This document shows, piece by piece, positions 25,886-34,201 of a stretch of 64,000 nt of DNA. Made by a program: the position numbers and the translations under genes. Each line of letters begins with the position of its first letter. Position 1 is the first letter of the stretch. Below the pieces are notes generated by a model. It made no database searches and had not been told where the DNA came from. It saw only the letters and a program-made list of their open reading frames with translations. This DNA comes from Planctomycetota bacterium (GTDB taxonomy: Bacteria > Planctomycetota > Planctomycetia > Gemmatales > Gemmataceae): the NCBI GenBank assembly GCA_016873095.1, contig VGYC01000012.1, positions 1 through 64,000 of the forward strand, given 5' to 3'.

Positions 25886-26841
25886 GGTTTCAGGGCTTCC
25901 ACGATGACCGTGACGTTGTGGCGGATCATCTTCTCGTAGGTGTCGCCCTCGGAGCCGGGTTGGCCCAGCGCGTCGGTGAACAGCGGTGGTGCCAGCTTGA
26001 CCCCGGCCTCTTTGGCGAGACGTTCCATGAGCCTGGGGTTGTGGACATTCTCAGCGAAGATGGCCGGCACCCTTGCCGCCTTGACTGACTCGACCAGCTT
26101 GGCGAACGTGGCCGACGACGGATCCGACGCCTCCGTAGACACCGACGTGAGCAGGGTACCAACCACGTCGAAGTCGTGCCGCGCGGCGAAGTAGCCGAAC
26201 GTGTCGTGGCTCGTGACTAGCTTGCGGTTCTGCTTCGGCAACGTGGCGACCTTCTCGACCACCCAGGCGTCGAGCGCCTGGAGTTTGGCGAGGTAAGCGT
26301 CTGCGTTGGCCTTGTACTTCGGGGCATTGGGTGGGTCAGCCTCTGCCAGCGCGTCGCGGATGACGCCGACCATGTGGATGGCGTTCTTCACGTCGTGCCA
26401 GACGTGCGGGTCGTCTTCATGCTCGTCCTTGTGCTCATGCTTCTCGCCCGGCTTGTGAGCGTGGTGGCACTCGCCCTCGCGCAGTTCCAGTCCCTCGGTG
26501 ACGACGACACGTTTGGCCTTCGACTTTGAGGACGAGTGAAGTTTGTCGAGCCACGCCTCGAAACCGACGCCGTTCTCGAAGATCACGTCCGCCTCGGCGA
26601 GCGAGACGCCGTCTTTCGGCGTTGGCTCGAATGTGTGCGCATCGCCGTTTGGGCCGACGAGGATCACCACGTCGGCACTGTCGCCGGCGACGTTCTTGAC
26701 GAGGTCGCCGAGGACGCTGTACGTCGCCCCGACACGCAGTTTGCCGGGACGCCACGCCGAGTTGTAGCAACCACCGAGTAGCAGCAGCGGCGCGGCCACT
26801 ATCGCTACCAACAAAGACATCCGCCATAATCGACCTCTCAT
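25882..26841 (-). CDS. znuA: Zinc ABC transporter substrate-binding lipoprotein
   Basis: 319 residues from the ATG with AGGAGG six bases upstream; the longer open frame has no site. The N-terminus is a lipoprotein signal with lipobox LLGGC. The ZnuA landmarks are LGDLVKNVAGDSADV, GPNGDAHTFEPTPKD (first His ligand), a His-rich loop (ECHHAHKPGEKHEHKDEHED), DPHVWHDVKNA, TSHDTFGYFAARHDF and AIFAENVHNPRL. The His-rich loop is typical of zinc rather than manganese binding proteins. It is the first confident gene of the long operon running to 19509. It captures zinc outside the cytoplasmic membrane. Confidence 0.9.
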   Translation of the reverse strand: MRGRLWRMSLLVAIVAAPLLLLGGCYNSAWRPGKLRVGATYSVLGDLVKNVAGDSADVVILVGPNGDAHTFEPTPKDGVSLAEADVIFENGVGFEAWLDKLHSSSKSKAKRVVVTEGLELREGECHHAHKPGEKHEHKDEHEDDPHVWHDVKNAIHMVGVIRDALAEADPPNAPKYKANADAYLAKLQALDAWVVEKVATLPKQNRKLVTSHDTFGYFAARHDFDVVGTLLTSVSTEASDPSSATFAKLVESVKAARVPAIFAENVHNPRLMERLAKEAGVKLAPPLFTDALGQPGSEGDTYEKMIRHNVTVIVEALKP

Positions 26842-27095
26842 GCCACACCTCCTGACTGGATTGGAACGATTGCCTCTCGACGCGCCATCGCCGCTTGCCT
26901 GCGGCGACTCAAATATTCGCCGTCCACGACTTCGCCGCCGGCACGGGTATCGCTGGAACGGTTTCGACCCCAAGCTCGTCGACGATCACGCGCCCACGAC
27001 TCGCCGCACCATTCAATGACGACACCGGCGTGGAAGGCCGTCGGTGGGAAAAACCACGAGAGAGTGGAACAATAGGAGCGCGCGCCATGAAGCAC
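26838..27095 (-). CDS. Possible small ORF between the operator array and znuA
   Basis: An 85-codon frame from GTG at 27095, six bases inside the operator array at 27101-27140, runs without interruption to TGA at 26838, overlapping the znuA ATG as ATGA. It has no visible ribosome binding site and no recognisable family (VVIEWCGESWARDRRRAW; GGEVVDGEYLSRRRQAAMAR). The exact coupling to znuA is the only argument for coding. It could equally be a long leader, or the remnant of a lost gene. The gap 26842-27100 holds nothing else that I can support. Confidence 0.25.
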   Translation of the reverse strand: MLHGARSYCSTLSWFFPPTAFHAGVVIEWCGESWARDRRRAWGRNRSSDTRAGGEVVDGEYLSRRRQAAMARREAIVPIQSGGVA

Positions 27096-27100
27096 CGCAG

Positions 27101-27140
27101 GTATTACATTGTATTACACCAATGTATTACTTTGTAATAC
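27101..27140. promoter_or_regulatory. Four GTATTAC/GTAATAC half-sites, candidate zinc operator
   Basis: GTATTAC occurs at 27101, 27111 and 27124 and GTAATAC at 27134. The last two form a perfect 7-3-7 palindrome (27124-27140). Steps are 10, 13 and 10 bp. The array lies 260 bases before znuA and 328 bases before the divergent DUF1559 gene, so it may serve either or both. The same half-sites form arrays at 18593 and 34144, making a shared regulator likely. The match to known Zur boxes is only loose. Confidence 0.7.
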
Positions 27141-27237
27141 CTGACCAGCCAGAGTCAACCGCACCGAAGAAAATAATCGCGATTGGCTCTCGCTGGGCGC
27201 GAGGCGGAAATAGGTGTCATGCTCGGCCGCGAGAAGT

Positions 27238-27287
27238 GACGGCGCCTCCAACACTTTCCTGGCGGCCGAGATGCATGTGCCGATGGG
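27238..27287 (+). pseudogene. 50-bp remnant of a DUF1559 gene
   Basis: This stretch translates as DGASNTFLAAEMHVPMG followed by two stop codons. It matches 28146-28195 inside the next gene (DGASNTFLAGEMHVPMG) with only a few base differences. The upstream and downstream flanks do not match. It looks like a leftover of a deleted or partly duplicated DUF1559 gene, inside the 27141-27467 leader region that otherwise shows no gene. Confidence 0.6.
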
Positions 27288-27467
27288 CTGATAAGACTGG
27301 TCGGCGGAAAAATCAAAACGCAACCAGTCTTCCGGAGAAGTTTCATGTATTCTAAATGTGGAGCGAGGAGACAGCGAGCGGGGGGCTGGCCCCGGAGAGG
27401 CGTGCACTCATAGCCCGAACGCTTCTTGCTAAGATCAACTGACGATAGAACGGAAAGCTGGTGTCAC

Positions 27468-28469
27468 ATGCACACGGCCAGCAATCATCAACGCGGCTTC
27501 ACGCTCATCGAATTGCTGGTCGTCATCGCCATCGTGAGCACCTTGATCGCCTTGCAGGTGCCGGCGGTGCAGCGCGTGCGCGCGGCGGCGGCGGCGACCC
27601 AGTGCCAGAATAACCTAAAGCAGATCGCACTTGGGACCATTCATTTTCATGACGCCTTCGGCAGCTACCCGCCAGCCCGGATCGTCGAGCGCCCCACGGG
27701 TGAGGACCCGTCGTTCTTGAAGTCGGGCGGCGAGCATCCGACCTGGCTGGTGCGCATCTTGCCGTTCATCGAGCAGGAGGCCGCGTATCGCCAGTGGGAT
27801 TGCTCGCAGCCGTTTCAGGACCATCCCATTGTTCTGCGAGACCATGTTGTAGCGACGTACCTATGTCCGTCACGGCGTGACCTGGCCGACGCCACGTGTC
27901 CTTCGGCATTAGGCGGCGCCATGAAGTTGCCGTGCGGCTGCACCTACCAGGCCAAACCAGTCTACGGCGGCGCCACCGGCGATTACGCGGGCAACCACGG
28001 CGACCTTTCGCCCGGCTCTTCCGGCCTGCCCACCGACTTTCAATGGGGCGGCAACGGCACCGGCGTCATCATTTCCAGCCGCGGCTTCCAGATCGCTAAT
28101 GAGCCGATCCGCTGGTATGACAAGGTCCGCTTGGCCCACGTCACCGACGGCGCGTCCAACACCTTTCTGGCCGGCGAGATGCATGTGCCGATGGGGAAGA
28201 TCAATCAGTCGCCGGACAACGGGCCGATCTACGACGGCAGCCGATTCTATCACATGAGCCGCGTCGGCGGTCCCGGCGTCCCGCTCGCACAAGGCCCCGA
28301 GGACAACGTGCTCGGAATGGGCCTGTTCGCCTTCGGCAGCTGGCACCTAGGCATCTGCCATTTCGCCTTTGCCGACGGACACGTGCAGCCCGTTCGCAAT
28401 CAGATCAGCACCACGATGCTGGAGCGCCTGTGCCATCGTTCGGATGGCCAACCGGTCGAGCTCCCATGA
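27468..28469 (+). CDS. DUF1559 pseudopilin-like protein
   Basis: 333 residues from the ATG giving [22 protein letters not shown]. The N-terminus is a type IV prepilin-like signal: cleavage is expected between Gly and Phe of RGFTLIELL, followed by one hydrophobic helix. The DUF1559 core follows (QCQNNLKQIALGTIHFHD, SYPPARI) and the C-terminus has the usual FAFADGHVQPVRNQIS motif. These proteins are greatly expanded in planctomycetes; their extracellular role is unknown. A small lipoprotein gene follows ten bases downstream, a common arrangement for the family. Confidence 0.92.
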   Translation: MHTASNHQRGFTLIELLVVIAIVSTLIALQVPAVQRVRAAAAATQCQNNLKQIALGTIHFHDAFGSYPPARIVERPTGEDPSFLKSGGEHPTWLVRILPFIEQEAAYRQWDCSQPFQDHPIVLRDHVVATYLCPSRRDLADATCPSALGGAMKLPCGCTYQAKPVYGGATGDYAGNHGDLSPGSSGLPTDFQWGGNGTGVIISSRGFQIANEPIRWYDKVRLAHVTDGASNTFLAGEMHVPMGKINQSPDNGPIYDGSRFYHMSRVGGPGVPLAQGPEDNVLGMGLFAFGSWHLGICHFAFADGHVQPVRNQISTTMLERLCHRSDGQPVELP

Positions 28470-28479
28470 GGAATGCACC

Positions 28480-28896
28480 ATGCGCCTTTTCAGTCGCCAC
28501 GCCGGAGCTGTGCTGGTCGTCTGCCTGTGTTCGTGCGGCGACGAGCAGCCGCCCACGTTCCCAGTGAGCGGCAAAGTGGTGTTTCAGAACGGCGTCCCGG
28601 TGACGCACGCCATCATCGAGTTCACGCGGCCGTCCGGGCCCATGGCGCGGGCACGGCTCGCGGGCGACGGCAGTTTCGCGCTCGAAACGGCTGGCCGGCC
28701 TGGCGCCGTTGCCGGCACGCATCGCATTGCCATCATCCCCATCGCCATCGCCGAAGACGTGAGCCCAGCGCAGCATCAGCATGGGCCGGCCCGCGCCATC
28801 CCCGCCAAGTATCGCCGGCAGGAAACCTCCGGGCTCGAGCGCGACATTCCGACGGGCGGCGCAACCGACATCGTCATTCGCCTGGTCGAGCGCTGA
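28480..28896 (+). CDS. Small lipoprotein downstream of DUF1559
   Basis: 138 residues; the ATG at 28480 follows GAGGAA by seven bases, which decides the start within a longer open frame. The signal peptide ends in a lipobox-like VCLCSCG. The rest has a beta-sandwich look with TFPVSGKVVFQNGVPVTHA, typical of the carboxypeptidase-regulatory-like small lipoproteins often encoded after planctomycete DUF1559 genes. It is predicted to be anchored outside the cytoplasmic membrane. The role is unknown. No gene is seen from 28897 to 29136. Confidence 0.82.
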   Translation: MRLFSRHAGAVLVVCLCSCGDEQPPTFPVSGKVVFQNGVPVTHAIIEFTRPSGPMARARLAGDGSFALETAGRPGAVAGTHRIAIIPIAIAEDVSPAQHQHGPARAIPAKYRRQETSGLERDIPTGGATDIVIRLVER

Positions 28897-29136
28897 AGGA
28901 CTGTGAAAAATCGCGTTTGCCGCTGCGCCGTCCACTGCGCGAAGGGCCAGTCACGCGCGCCACCCGAATGCGACATTTTTTTCACTGATGCGTTCATCGG
29001 TCCGATTGAGGGGCATTGACGTAACTACCATTGACGCATGACGATAGGCGTCAAGCCTCAGCCCGTCTCGGCGAAGCGACCCAGCCGACCTGGAGCGGCA
29101 TCATTACGCATTGTATGTCACGCATCGGCTTGACCG

Positions 29137-31308
29137 CTACTTGCCGAAGCGCGGCCCGCCGTGCTGCACTTTGAATGGCTTGGAGACGGCGATGAACAGA
29201 CCAGGGGAGCGGGCCACCAGCTTGCCGACTCCAGGACTGGTCGGGCGGAGATTACGAAAGACGGCTTGGCCGGCCTGATTGGTTCGCAGTTGATAGCTTC
29301 GCGACGCGCCGCCCGAGACCACCGTCAACGTGATGAGTATGCCTTGCTTCCGCACCGCATTGCCGTACTCATCGAAGACTTGGACCAGTACCGGCCCCAT
29401 CGGGCGGCCGACCGCGGCCCCCTTGGGAGGCGCGCTCATGCCGAGCTTCTTGGCATCGGCAGCCAGGATCGTGAAGGCGACGCTCTCCACATCCGCGGTG
29501 CCGCTCAACGATGCCAGCAGCTTCTTGATGCCCGCGACCTCGATGCGCAGGTCGCTGAAACGCGCCTGTCCGTTGCTATCGGTGGTCATCAGCAGCGTGC
29601 CCAGCAGCGCCCCCGTCCCGGATGCCAGAGAAAGGCTCACGGTCCTGCCCGCTTCGCGCACGCTGTTGCCGTTCTGATCCAGAAGCTGCACCGTCACAGT
29701 CGGGTTGATCGGAGCGCCGGCGACGGTGTTTACCGGCTGCTGAAAGAAGGCCAGCTTCTGGGCCGAGCCGGCGCTGATCGTGAAGGGATTGCTGACCGCC
29801 GGCGTGATGCCGCTGCGGCTGGCGCGGAGCTGGTAGGTCCCGGCGATGGAAATGCTCAGGTTGTCGAAGGTGGCCAGCCCCGCTGAGTTTGTGGTCCGTG
29901 TCAGCGTCCCGCTCAGGCCCGTGCCGGAAACGAGGCTGATCGTGATGGTGACGCCGGCCTGCTGAAAGTTGTTGCCGAACTGGTCTTTCAACTGCACGGT
30001 GACCGGCGGACTGATGGTGCTGCCGGCCGGCGCGTTGCTCGGCTGCTGCACGAAGACGATGTTGCGCAGCACCGGCTGGTTGGGGGGCGGCGTGGCGGTG
30101 TCGCCGATGGTCAGCACGGCCACGCTGTTGGCTCCCAGCAGACCGTTGGTGTCGTCTTGCTGGTCGATGTAGTAGTTGTTGATGCTGGACGGGCCAGCGT
30201 TGCTCAGCGTGAGATTGACCGTGCGATTCTGCGCCGGCTGTCCGTCGTCGCTGATCGGGATTGAGAAGGTCTTGGTCGTTTCCTGGTCTTCAAAGGTGAA
30301 GGAGCCGCTCGTCGCGGTGTAGTCCTGGCCGGCGACCGCGCTGCCGTCGCTGGTCGCATAATTGACGGTGAGCCGGCCGTCGCTGCCGCCGACGCGCTGC
30401 ACGGTGATGGTGGCGTTACCGTCCGTTTTCTGCACCGTATACGAAGCGGCATCGAACTCCACCTGGCCGACGCTGACAACGGAGAAATAGATCTTGGTCG
30501 ACGAGCTCTCGCTGAAGCCGGACGTGTTCGCGGTGCTCAGGCCGTCGTCGCCAAGGTAGCCGGAGATCTTGACGGTGACTTCATAGCGTCCCTTTTGACT
30601 GAAGCCCCAGTTGAAATGGCTATGTCCGCCGGCAACGATCCACAGGGCGTCATCGGCGCCGATGCCATCGGTCGTGTCCAGACCCTCGCTGTCGGGGTTG
30701 CTGACGCCGTCGTCGTAGGTGGACATGCCCACGGCCGGCGCGGAAACGCCGCTTTGCCACACCGAGAAAATCCCGCTGCCCGCCTGCCCGTCCGGCTGGA
30801 AGTGCTTGACATCCACGAGGCTGAGTTTGAGCCAACGGCCCACGCCGCTGACGCGGCCCTTGGACTCGGTGAGTGGGTTGTAGCGATCAAACTCGCTGGC
30901 CGTGACGCCGTAGCCGGCGACGCCCAGGTAGAGCAGTTCCGAGTCCTGGCTCTGCGGTGCCCGGTAATAGGTTGCCCCCGCCGCCACGCCGATGAAATCG
31001 AACTTGGCGCCGGCCGGCCGTGCCTCCTCGGCATCGACGCCGACGTAGAGCAACGCAACGTCCGGATCATGGGACACGACGTTGTCATTGTCATCATGTT
31101 GCAGCGACCAGGTTCCGGTCGCGCCGCCGGAATACTGGAGATTGATGTCCGCGTGCTCGCTGGCCATGAACGTGGATAGCGTCGCCGGCGCCAGCCGGTC
31201 CTCGAGCGTCTCCACCTGGGCGCGCACGCGCCGCCTGGTCCTTGCCGAGCGCCCTCGAAGCAAGGACCAGCGCGTCGCCAGGCGTTCCAGCCAGCCATTC
31301 CAGCTCAT
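29137..31308 (-). CDS. Large surface protein: choice-of-anchor M-like, Calx-beta and Ig-like repeats
   Basis: 723 residues; GAGG five bases before the ATG. The N-terminus has a basic stretch and the planctomycete motif VETLEDRLAPA. Residues ~48-275 resemble the choice-of-anchor M / surface-anchored repeat domain (SEHADINLQY, LLYVGVDAEEARPAGAKFDF, GGHSHFNWGFSQKGRYEV). A Calx-beta domain follows (~280-395), then three Ig-like (Big-1 type) repeats of ~100 residues, each with VQLxDQxGN or VQVFDEYGN. In actinobacteria similar anchor domains are linked to Zn/Mn-type ABC importers, which fits its place in this zinc locus. It is the last gene of the operon starting at 34129. Confidence 0.8.
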   Translation of the reverse strand: MSWNGWLERLATRWSLLRGRSARTRRRVRAQVETLEDRLAPATLSTFMASEHADINLQYSGGATGTWSLQHDDNDNVVSHDPDVALLYVGVDAEEARPAGAKFDFIGVAAGATYYRAPQSQDSELLYLGVAGYGVTASEFDRYNPLTESKGRVSGVGRWLKLSLVDVKHFQPDGQAGSGIFSVWQSGVSAPAVGMSTYDDGVSNPDSEGLDTTDGIGADDALWIVAGGHSHFNWGFSQKGRYEVTVKISGYLGDDGLSTANTSGFSESSSTKIYFSVVSVGQVEFDAASYTVQKTDGNATITVQRVGGSDGRLTVNYATSDGSAVAGQDYTATSGSFTFEDQETTKTFSIPISDDGQPAQNRTVNLTLSNAGPSSINNYYIDQQDDTNGLLGANSVAVLTIGDTATPPPNQPVLRNIVFVQQPSNAPAGSTISPPVTVQLKDQFGNNFQQAGVTITISLVSGTGLSGTLTRTTNSAGLATFDNLSISIAGTYQLRASRSGITPAVSNPFTISAGSAQKLAFFQQPVNTVAGAPINPTVTVQLLDQNGNSVREAGRTVSLSLASGTGALLGTLLMTTDSNGQARFSDLRIEVAGIKKLLASLSGTADVESVAFTILAADAKKLGMSAPPKGAAVGRPMGPVLVQVFDEYGNAVRKQGILITLTVVSGGASRSYQLRTNQAGQAVFRNLRPTSPGVGKLVARSPGLFIAVSKPFKVQHGGPRFGK

Positions 31309-31326
31309 GGGAACCTCGCTTCGGCA

Positions 31327-32940
31327 TCAAACCACGGGAGTGAATTCCGGCTCGCCGCCGAAGGCCAGGAGAAAGGCGTTGTTGTGCGCCTGAAAGAACA
31401 GGTCGTCGAGGCCGTCGCCGTTCATGTCGGCGAATTGCGCCTGCCCGGGCACGAATGTGCCGCCATGCTGGAAAATCTTGCGCGGCGTGTCGAAGACGCC
31501 GCCGTTGCCCAGCGACAGCAAGAACGCATTGTTCTTGGTCTGGAAGACGAGATCGATGAGGTTGTCGCTGTTGAGATGGGCGAAGCGCGCCTGGCCGGCC
31601 ATGAAGCTGCCGCCATGCTTGGCAATCTGCGTCGCGCCCGTGAAGGCGGCGCCGTTCGACCGCGACCACAGGAAGCGGTTGTCCATGGTCTGGAAAACGA
31701 GGTCGTCTTTGCCGTCGTTGTCGATATCGACAAACTGCGCCTGCCCGGCCATGAACGTGCCGCCGTGCTTGAAAAACTGCGTCGGGGCGCCGAAGGCCGC
31801 GCCATTGGACAGCGACACCAGGAAGCGTTTGTCTTTGGTCTGGAAGATCAGGTCGGCGTTGTCGTCGCCGTTGACGTCGGCAAACTGCGCCTGCCCGGCC
31901 ATGAACGTGCCGCCGTGCTTGAAAAACTGCACCGGGGCGCCGAAGGCCGCGCCATTGGACAGCGACACCAGGAAGCGTTTGTCTTTGGTCTGGAAGATCA
32001 GGTCGGCGTTGTCGTCGCCGTTGACGTCGGCAAACTGCGCCTGCCCGGCCATGAACGTACCGCCGTGCTTGAAAAACTGCACCGGGGCGCCGAAGGCCGC
32101 GCCCGTGGACAACGACACCAGGAAGCGATTGTCTTTGGTCTGGAAGATGAGGTCGTCGCGGCCGTCGCCGTTGACATCGGCGTATTGCGCTTGTCCGGCC
32201 ATGAAGTTGCCGCCGTGCTTGGCAATCGGGCTCACGGTTGACGGCGTCAGGCCTGGCTGATCGACATCGAAGAAATAGGTGACGTCGCCGCTGGAGAAGG
32301 TCTGGCCGCCGATGACGCCGCTGGCCTCGAAGGTGATCTCATAGCGGCCGCGGCGGGTGAACACCCAGTTCAGGTCTTCATGTCCGTCTTCCAGGAGGGT
32401 GATCATGTCCGTGGCGGAGATGCCGTCGGCCGTGGCCATGAAAACTTCCGGCCCGCCGATGGTCGAACGGAACAGGGAGAACACGCCGCCCGTGGGCGCG
32501 GTCATGGACTTGAGCTGCACCTTGATCTGCCCGTCGTCGAAGGTGCCGGGGGCGATCTCCTCGGTGCCAAGGCCGAGCAGCAGCACCTCCGGGTTGGGCG
32601 GGGAATGCGGCAGCTGCCAGATCTGGACGCCGGCGCCGACGCCGATGAAGTCGAATGCTGCGTCTGCCGGACGCGGCGTCCGCGCATGTGCGTTCACATA
32701 AAGCAGGGCCTCGTTGGGCGCGAACTCGGTGTCGGTTTCCTCATCGTGAATGTGCAGATCGAAGGCACCTCCCTCGAAAGCAATGCCAATATCGACGTGG
32801 TCACTCGTCAGCACCGCCGTGAACGGGGCCGCCGGCACGAGTCGATTCTCGAGCTCTTCGACGGCAGGACGGAGACGCCGCCCCTGCGGACGAGTCGCGG
32901 GCGTGTGGCGTAGGCGTTGCAAGCAGCGTTGCAGCATCAT
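31327..32940 (-). CDS. Surface protein: choice-of-anchor M-like domain plus six FG-GAP-like 50-residue repeats
   Basis: 537 residues from the ATG with AGGAGG nine bases upstream. The N-terminal motif VEELENRLVPA marks planctomycete surface export. Residues ~40-225 form the same choice-of-anchor M-like domain as the downstream gene (SDHVDIGIAFEGGAFDLHIH, FDFIGVGAGVQIWQLP, GHEDLNWVFTRRGRYEI). Residues ~238 to the end are six 50-residue repeats of the type KHGGTFMAGQAQFADVNGDD, with acidic Ca-binding-like loops as in FG-GAP/VCBS propellers. The regular His in HEDLNW and HVDI could be metal ligands. It is 34 bases after the fusion-protein gene and 18 bases before the next surface gene: one operon. 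Confidence 0.82.
   Translation of the reverse strand: MMLQRCLQRLRHTPATRPQGRRLRPAVEELENRLVPAAPFTAVLTSDHVDIGIAFEGGAFDLHIHDEETDTEFAPNEALLYVNAHARTPRPADAAFDFIGVGAGVQIWQLPHSPPNPEVLLLGLGTEEIAPGTFDDGQIKVQLKSMTAPTGGVFSLFRSTIGGPEVFMATADGISATDMITLLEDGHEDLNWVFTRRGRYEITFEASGVIGGQTFSSGDVTYFFDVDQPGLTPSTVSPIAKHGGNFMAGQAQYADVNGDGRDDLIFQTKDNRFLVSLSTGAAFGAPVQFFKHGGTFMAGQAQFADVNGDDNADLIFQTKDKRFLVSLSNGAAFGAPVQFFKHGGTFMAGQAQFADVNGDDNADLIFQTKDKRFLVSLSNGAAFGAPTQFFKHGGTFMAGQAQFVDIDNDGKDDLVFQTMDNRFLWSRSNGAAFTGATQIAKHGGSFMAGQARFAHLNSDNLIDLVFQTKNNAFLLSLGNGGVFDTPRKIFQHGGTFVPGQAQFADMNGDGLDDLFFQAHNNAFLLAFGGEPEFTPVV
31330..32220 (-). repeat. Six tandem 150-bp coding repeats
   Basis: The DNA motif GCCGGCCATGAA-C-TGCCGCC recurs at exact 150-bp steps (CTGCCCGGCC-type starts at 31441, 31591, 31741, 31891, 32041 and 32191), each encoding one 50-residue FG-GAP-like unit. 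The three central units are almost identical at the base level (for example 31801-31860 equals 31951-32010), while outer units have drifted. This indicates recent unequal exchange or gene conversion and likely length variation between strains. Confidence 0.9.
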
Positions 32941-32974
32941 GATGGCAGTCCTCCTCTTTTTGGAAAAAACGGGT

Positions 32975-34129
32975 CTATTCCGGTGGCAAGGCAAAGTTAA
33001 AGCCGCTGTCGGCCCAGGTCTTGATCTGCGAAGCGGCGATCAGGTCCACGTGTCCGTCGCCATACAGGTAGTTGGCGTAGCCGGTGACGCGCTCCTCGCG
33101 CGGCAGGTTGTAGCCGCCGCCGAAACGGTTCGGCTGGATGTCCGCGCAGATGCGGCCCCACACTCCCTTGGGCGACTTGAACCAGTTGCGCGAGTGCGTG
33201 TGGTCCTCGCTGGTCGCGGTCCCTTTCTCATCCGAGGACGTGAAGACCGTGATCGTCCGCGACGTGGCCTGCATGGTGAAGATGTTCAGCGACTCGCCGT
33301 CGCCCGGCACGCACACGTATTCGTTGAGCACGTAGCTGGTTCCCTTGTCGGCCAGGCGCTGCTCGGCCTGCGGATCGTACGGGCAAATGCGGATGGTCTC
33401 GACGTTCTCCGTATAGGGGGCGAGGGTGTAGATCCACGTCTTGGTGAAGTCGGACGTGCGGTGGGTGGAGATCGGAAACTTGCCGCGATGGTCGTTGTGG
33501 AACATGTGCAGCGCGAGACCGATCTGCTTGAGGTTGTTGGCGCACTGGGTGCGCGCGGCCATCTCGCGGACTTTCTGCACGGCCGGGACAAGAAGCGCGA
33601 TGAGCACGGCAATGATGGCGAGCACCACGAGCAGTTCGATGAGGGTAAAGCCTGGCCGCGTGTCGCGGCGGCGCTTGCTGTGTGGATCGCGCCGGCGCGG
33701 CCCCTCGCTCCAGTGACCCTGGTGCAGGCGGCGCCTGTGCTCGTCGATCCGCTTATGATCGACGTGCCAGGTGCATTCCCCGCAGAGGGGCGCCTGCCGA
33801 TAGCACGCATCGCAGTAGAGCGGCCCGCCGGCAAAATACTGATCCAGGCGGCGGCGATCGTCGCCGCTGCGCTCACCCGGCCGTTCGGGCAAGGTCAGCT
33901 GCCCGCCGCAGCTGGCGCACGGCTCGCTGCGCTGCGCGGCAATCACCGCGGCGAAGTGGTCGTGAATGCCGCGCGGCACAATGCCGCGTCCCTTGCACAA
34001 CGGGCAGCACTCCTGCAACAGCGTCGTGATCGACTTGCGGCTAAACTCGCTCTTGTTGGGCAACTGGTTGAGCAGTTCCGCAAGCTCGGCGTCAACCTTG
34101 AACGCGACCATAGCCATGCGTTCCGACAT
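32975..34129 (-). CDS. Fusion: ribbon-helix-helix + zinc ribbons + prepilin helix + DUF1559
   Basis: 384 residues from the ATG at 34129 (GAGGG upstream). Residues ~6-38 ([20 protein letters not shown], then SEFSRKSI) look like a CopG-type ribbon-helix-helix DNA-binding domain. Residues 41-136 are Cys/His-rich: C41-C42-C45, C71-C74, C106-C109 and a C2H2-like C116-C119-H131-H136. After a basic linker comes a full prepilin signal (RPG at 158-160, then [20 protein letters not shown]), then a normal DUF1559 domain ending [11 protein letters not shown]. So a DNA-binding-like, metal-binding cytoplasmic part is joined to an extracytoplasmic domain through one membrane helix. It is the first gene of the surface-protein operon, with four operator half-sites starting 15 bases upstream. 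An ancestral gene fusion without function is the alternative. Confidence 0.8.
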   Translation of the reverse strand: MSERMAMVAFKVDAELAELLNQLPNKSEFSRKSITTLLQECCPLCKGRGIVPRGIHDHFAAVIAAQRSEPCASCGGQLTLPERPGERSGDDRRRLDQYFAGGPLYCDACYRQAPLCGECTWHVDHKRIDEHRRRLHQGHWSEGPRRRDPHSKRRRDTRPGFTLIELLVVLAIIAVLIALLVPAVQKVREMAARTQCANNLKQIGLALHMFHNDHRGKFPISTHRTSDFTKTWIYTLAPYTENVETIRICPYDPQAEQRLADKGTSYVLNEYVCVPGDGESLNIFTMQATSRTITVFTSSDEKGTATSEDHTHSRNWFKSPKGVWGRICADIQPNRFGGGYNLPREERVTGYANYLYGDGHVDLIAASQIKTWADSGFNFALPPE

Positions 34130-34143
34130 TGCGCCCTCGCGAT

Positions 34144-34180
34144 ATATTACAACGTTATACTCAGTATTACGTTGTAATAC
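34144..34180. promoter_or_regulatory. Four half-sites at exact 10-bp steps before the fusion gene
   Basis: ATATTAC (34144), GTTATAC (34154), GTATTAC (34164) and GTAATAC (34174) start exactly ten bases apart. The second pair is a perfect 7-3-7 palindrome and the first pair an imperfect one. The array ends 15 bases before the ATG at 34129, so bound protein would block transcription start or elongation. Ten-bp periodicity places all half-sites on one DNA face, as expected for cooperative dimers such as ribbon-helix-helix repressors. Confidence 0.75.
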
Positions 34181-34201
34181 AGGCAGATGTCGAGTCAATA
34201 G

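Noticed and set aside
27101-27140. Reading the half-site array as a classic Zur box
   Set aside because: The 7-3-7 palindrome with 10-bp repeated half-sites does not match the usual Zur layout closely enough to name the regulator; kept as an unassigned operator.
31330-32220. CRISPR-like array
   Set aside because: The 150-bp periodic repeats are coding, contiguous and without variable spacers; they encode FG-GAP-like units.
31384-32241. 285-residue plus-strand frame with regular repeats
   Set aside because: The repeats are the antisense image of the 150-bp FG-GAP repeats; no independent start or family.
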